Below are positions 60,868 through 64,000 of a stretch of 64,000 bases of DNA, piece after piece (position 1 is the first letter of the stretch; every line of letters starts with the position of its first letter). This DNA comes from Alisma plantago-aquatica (Eukaryota > Streptophyta > Magnoliopsida > Alismatales > Alismataceae). Both the position numbers and the translations under genes were made by a program. Below the pieces are notes generated by a model. It did not search any database, was not told the DNA's origin, and saw only the letters and a program-made list of their open reading frames with translations. The stretch is taken from the NCBI GenBank assembly GCA_963693085.1, contig OY856409.1, forward strand, positions 1,621,907,211-1,621,971,210, written 5' to 3'.

Positions 60868-63800
60868 TTAAGAGAAAAGAGTAGGATATTTCCTTCTCAT
60901 ATCCTCCTCTAGTTCCCACATATCTTCTTCAACGCCACGGTGATTCCATAGGACCTTTCCAAGACTTATGTCTTTCTTTTTCAGGTTTTTAATTCTTCTG
61001 TCAAGGATCAACACAGGTCCTTCTATATAAGATATATCATCATTCAATTCTACTTCCATAGGTTGTAGAACTGATTCTGTGTCAGGATGGCATTTCCTAA
61101 GTATGGAAATGTGAAACACTGGGTGTAACCTTTGTAACTCTGGTGGTAATTCTAGCTTATAAGCTACTTTTCCAATCCGTTCAATGATTGGATAAGGTCC
61201 CATAAACCTAGGAGCTAACTTTCCTTTCCTCCCAAATCAAAGTACTCCTTTCCAAGGTGAGACCTTAAGGTACACTCTGTCTCCAAACTAGAATTATAAA
61301 GGTCTACGACGCTTATCAGCATAAGATTTCTACCTATCCTGTGCAGAATTTATCTGTTGTTGTATTATTTTAATCTTCTCGCTGGTTTGCTGCACAAGAT
61401 CAGGACCTAAAAGTTGATACTCACCAGTTTCATACCAACATAAGGGAGATCTACAATGTCTACCATACAAAGCCTCATAAGGTGCCATGTCAATGCTATG
61501 TTGATAGCTATTGTTGTAGGCAAACTCAATCAAACTTAGGTGCAGATCCCAACTTCCTATAAACTGAAGGACACATGCTCTAAGAAAATCCTCCAAAGTC
61601 TGTATGGTCCATTCTGATTGTCCATCAGTTTGAGGATGAAAAGATGTACTCAACCTTAACTGTGTGCCTAAGGCTTTATGATGTCGCTCCCAAAAATGAC
61701 TCATAAACTGGGGACCTCTGTCAGAAACAATGGTAACTGGGACTCCATGCAGCTGCGCTATCTCATCTACATACAATTGTGATAGCTTCTCAACAGAATA
61801 GGTTGTTTTGATAGGTAAGAAATGTGTTGTCTTTGTCAATCTATCAACTATTACCCAGATGGAATCATGACCTTTGGCTTTTCTAGGTAAACCAACCACA
61901 AAGTCCATTGTTACATGATCCCACTTCCATTGTGGTATGGGTAAAGGCTGCATTGTTCTTGCAGGCTTCTGGTGTTCAGCTTTAACTTGCTGACATACAG
62001 GACACCGCATAACAAACTCAGCAACATCCTTCTTCAAACCAGGCCACCAATACATATCTTTCAAGTTTCGATACATCTTGGTGCTTCCTGGATGCATAGC
62101 ATACATTGAAGAATGAGCTTCCTCCAGGATTAACTTTCTTAAGTTATCCACATCCGGTACTATCATTCTACCATGATAACAGGCTACTTGATCATCTAAG
62201 TCATGGAAACCTTCTCATTTCTCACTACCATACTCTGATCTAATCTACTGAACTACTTCATCAGCTTGATGTGCCTCCTTAATCTGTTGTCTCAGAGTAG
62301 GTTTTATGTGCATCTCGGATAACAGTCCTGATAACAACAATACTCTTAATTGTACATTGTCTTATTTTAAGGAGATAAGCATATCCCTTCTAGAGCACAC
62401 CAAAGAATTCATTTGTACTTTATCTAGGACTGGTGTTGCTGATTTCCTACTCAAAGCATCAACAACTACATTGGCCTTCCCTGGATGATAATCAATTGTA
62501 CAATCATAGTCCTTGATTAACTCCATCCAGCGGCGTTTCCTCATGTTGAGTTCATGCTGAGAAAAGATATATTTAAGGTTCTTATGGTCTATGAAAATAT
62601 GGAATGTCTCTCCATAAAGATAATGTCTCCCGATTTTCAAGGCATGAACTACAGCAGCTAGTTCTAGATCGTGTGTCGGATAATTCTCCTCGTGTTTCTT
62701 AAGTTGTCGGGAAGCAAAAGAAATGACTTGTTTATCCTGCATCAACACACATCCTATCCCATTCTTAGAGGCATCACAGAAAACTATATATCCTTTCCCT
62801 TGCTCAGGTAACACAAGCACTGGTGCACTTGTCAACCTTTCCTTCAACAACTGGAATGATTGTTGACATTTATCACTCCAGGCAAAAGGAACATCCTTCC
62901 TGGTCATCTTAGTCAAGGGTAAAGCTATAGAACTAAAGTTCTTAATGAACCTCCTGTAATAGCCTGCTAACCCTAAGAAACTACAGATCTTCGTCGGTGT
63001 CTTCGTCTGCTCTCATTACAGGACAAATTCTACCTTTTTAGGGTCAACACGTATACCTGAAGCAGATATTACGTGTCCAAGAAAAGAAACTTCTGGTAAC
63101 CAGAACTCACACTTGCTAAACATAGCATATAGCTTATGTTCTCTTAGCAAAGTTAGAGTCTGATGAAGATGTTGTTCGTGTTGTTGAGAATCTCTACTGT
63201 AGATCAGGATATCATCTATGAAGACAACTACACACTGATCGAGAAAAGGTCGGAAGATTCTATTCATGAGTTCCATAAATGCTGTCGGTGCATTAGTTAG
63301 TCCAAAGGACATAACTGTGAACTCATAGTGACCATACCTTGTCCTAAAGGCAGACTTAGATATGTCACCATCCTTAATACACAGTTGGTGATATCCTAAC
63401 CTCAAATCTATCTTTGAGAAGATGGTTGCACCATGCAACTGGTCAAAGAGATCATCAATCCTCGGCAGAGGATACTTATTCTTTATCGTTACTTTATTTA
63501 ATTGCCTGTAATTAATGCACAATCGCATTGATCCGTCTTTCTTTTTAACAAAGAGGACTGGAGCACCCCAAGGTGAAGTACTCGGTCGGATGAAACCCTT
63601 CTCAAGCAACTCTTGTAGGTGTTTCTTGAGTTTTTCCATCTCAGCAGGCGCCATCCTATACGGTGTTTGTGCAATAGGTTGCATGTCCGGGATTAGATTA
63701 ATCTCAAAATCAATCTCTCTGGGCGGTGGTACACTTGGAAGTTCTTTAGGAAATACATCTACAAATTCCCTGACTACAGGAACTTCAGTAGGATTAGGAC

Positions 63801-64000
63801 TCTCCATGGTAGTATCTACCACATGGACTAAGAATGCATAACATCCTTGCCTCATCAGCTTCTCAGCAACCATAGCTGACACCAAACAGGTTGGAAGAAT
63901 CTTTCTATCTCCTTGAAAGATCCATGTGTCACTATCATCAACGAACACAGCTTGCTTGGACTCACAATCGAAAACAACCTTATACCTTTCCAAGGTATCC
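60868..64000 (-). pseudogene. Gypsy pol: reverse transcriptase, RNase H, integrase, chromodomain (one frame, nine stops)
   Basis: Reading leftward from the window edge: end of the protease region, reverse transcriptase ([19 protein letters not shown]; catalytic [11 protein letters not shown] at about 63200-63230), RNase H ([14 protein letters not shown], about 62740-62790) and integrase. The integrase zinc motif has both His and both Cys (HPGSTKM, CPVCQQVK), and its core has IVSDRGPQF and HPQTDGQSE. Then come the GPY/F motif (MGPYPIIERIGKVAYKLELP, 61144-61203) and the chromodomain (HRGVEEDMWELEEDMRRKYP). The frame stays constant over 3.1 kb but carries stops at 63016, 63013, 62362, 62245, 62215, 61330, 61294, 61288 and 61237. 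The natural stop is at 60868-60870. The N-terminal part lies beyond the window. Confidence 0.93.

Larger units (their letters stand above)
55472..64000 (-). mobile_element. Large Ty3/gypsy chromovirus-type element, partial (runs off the right edge)
   Basis: The 3' LTR is at 55472-60815, a purine tract lies beside it, and leftward pol covers 60868-64000 with reverse transcriptase, RNase H, integrase and chromodomain. Gag, most of the protease region and the 5' LTR are outside the window. Long LTRs and a chromodomain-like C-terminus place it near the Tekay/Del group. It is the best-preserved coding element here. Confidence 0.92.

Noticed and set aside
60868..64000. Endogenous pararetrovirus
   Set aside because: Integrase, GPY/F motif, chromodomain and a flanking LTR are present; no movement-protein sequence is seen.

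Overview
The window is a plant nuclear, heterochromatin-like block built almost entirely from nested transposable elements. I find no intact host gene in 64 kb. A flowering plant is indicated by a Cassandra TRIM with 5S-rRNA-derived LTRs, L1-type LINEs with a DUF4283/CCHC ORF1, CACTA elements with TNP2-type transposase, chromodomain Ty3/gypsy elements with long LTRs, Ty1/copia elements and a CTAG-ended Helitron. Species cannot be named from the sequence. The amount of nesting suggests a large genome.

Layout. 1-1337: LTR-like sequence, broken by a complete Cassandra element on the minus strand (1338-2173, TSD TCGCA). 2179-9429: unassigned AT-rich sequence with a short direct duplication and an array of a palindromic AAGTACAGTACTT-like motif. 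9430-10754: a non-autonomous Helitron. 10755-13478: unassigned. 13479-29417: a complete CACTA element on the minus strand (TNP2 transposase plus a second gene ending in a Ulp1-like protease), carrying a full-length LINE (14262-20280, + strand, perfect 15-bp TSD). 29627 to beyond 49069: a degenerate Ty1/copia element on the minus strand with gag but no visible pol. It contains a complete but decayed Ty3/gypsy element (33280-42691, +). Its right LTR holds a 5'-truncated LINE (44031-48466), which itself holds a solo gypsy LTR (44365-48147, TSD GATTC). At 49070 the same LTR is cut by a second CACTA-type end that carries a fragment resembling ribosomal protein eL20 (L18a). Inside that lies a second copia element (49849-55471, -). 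Its leader is cut by a large gypsy element (55472 to beyond the right edge, -) with a 5.3-kb LTR and a nearly continuous pol reading frame.

No genes here work together as a host pathway; the functional units are the elements' own replication and transposition genes. All coding regions I could follow are broken. Many of the stops sit where Gln (CAG) or Arg (CGA) is expected, which fits decay by deamination of methylated cytosine. The items most worth a second look are the eL20-like fragment inside a CACTA-type element, the Ulp1-like protease with all catalytic residues kept in the big CACTA, the tandem fold-backs upstream of its transposase, and arrays of short palindromic motifs in three different long LTR or LTR-like sequences. 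I did not find a convincing new biological system beyond these.
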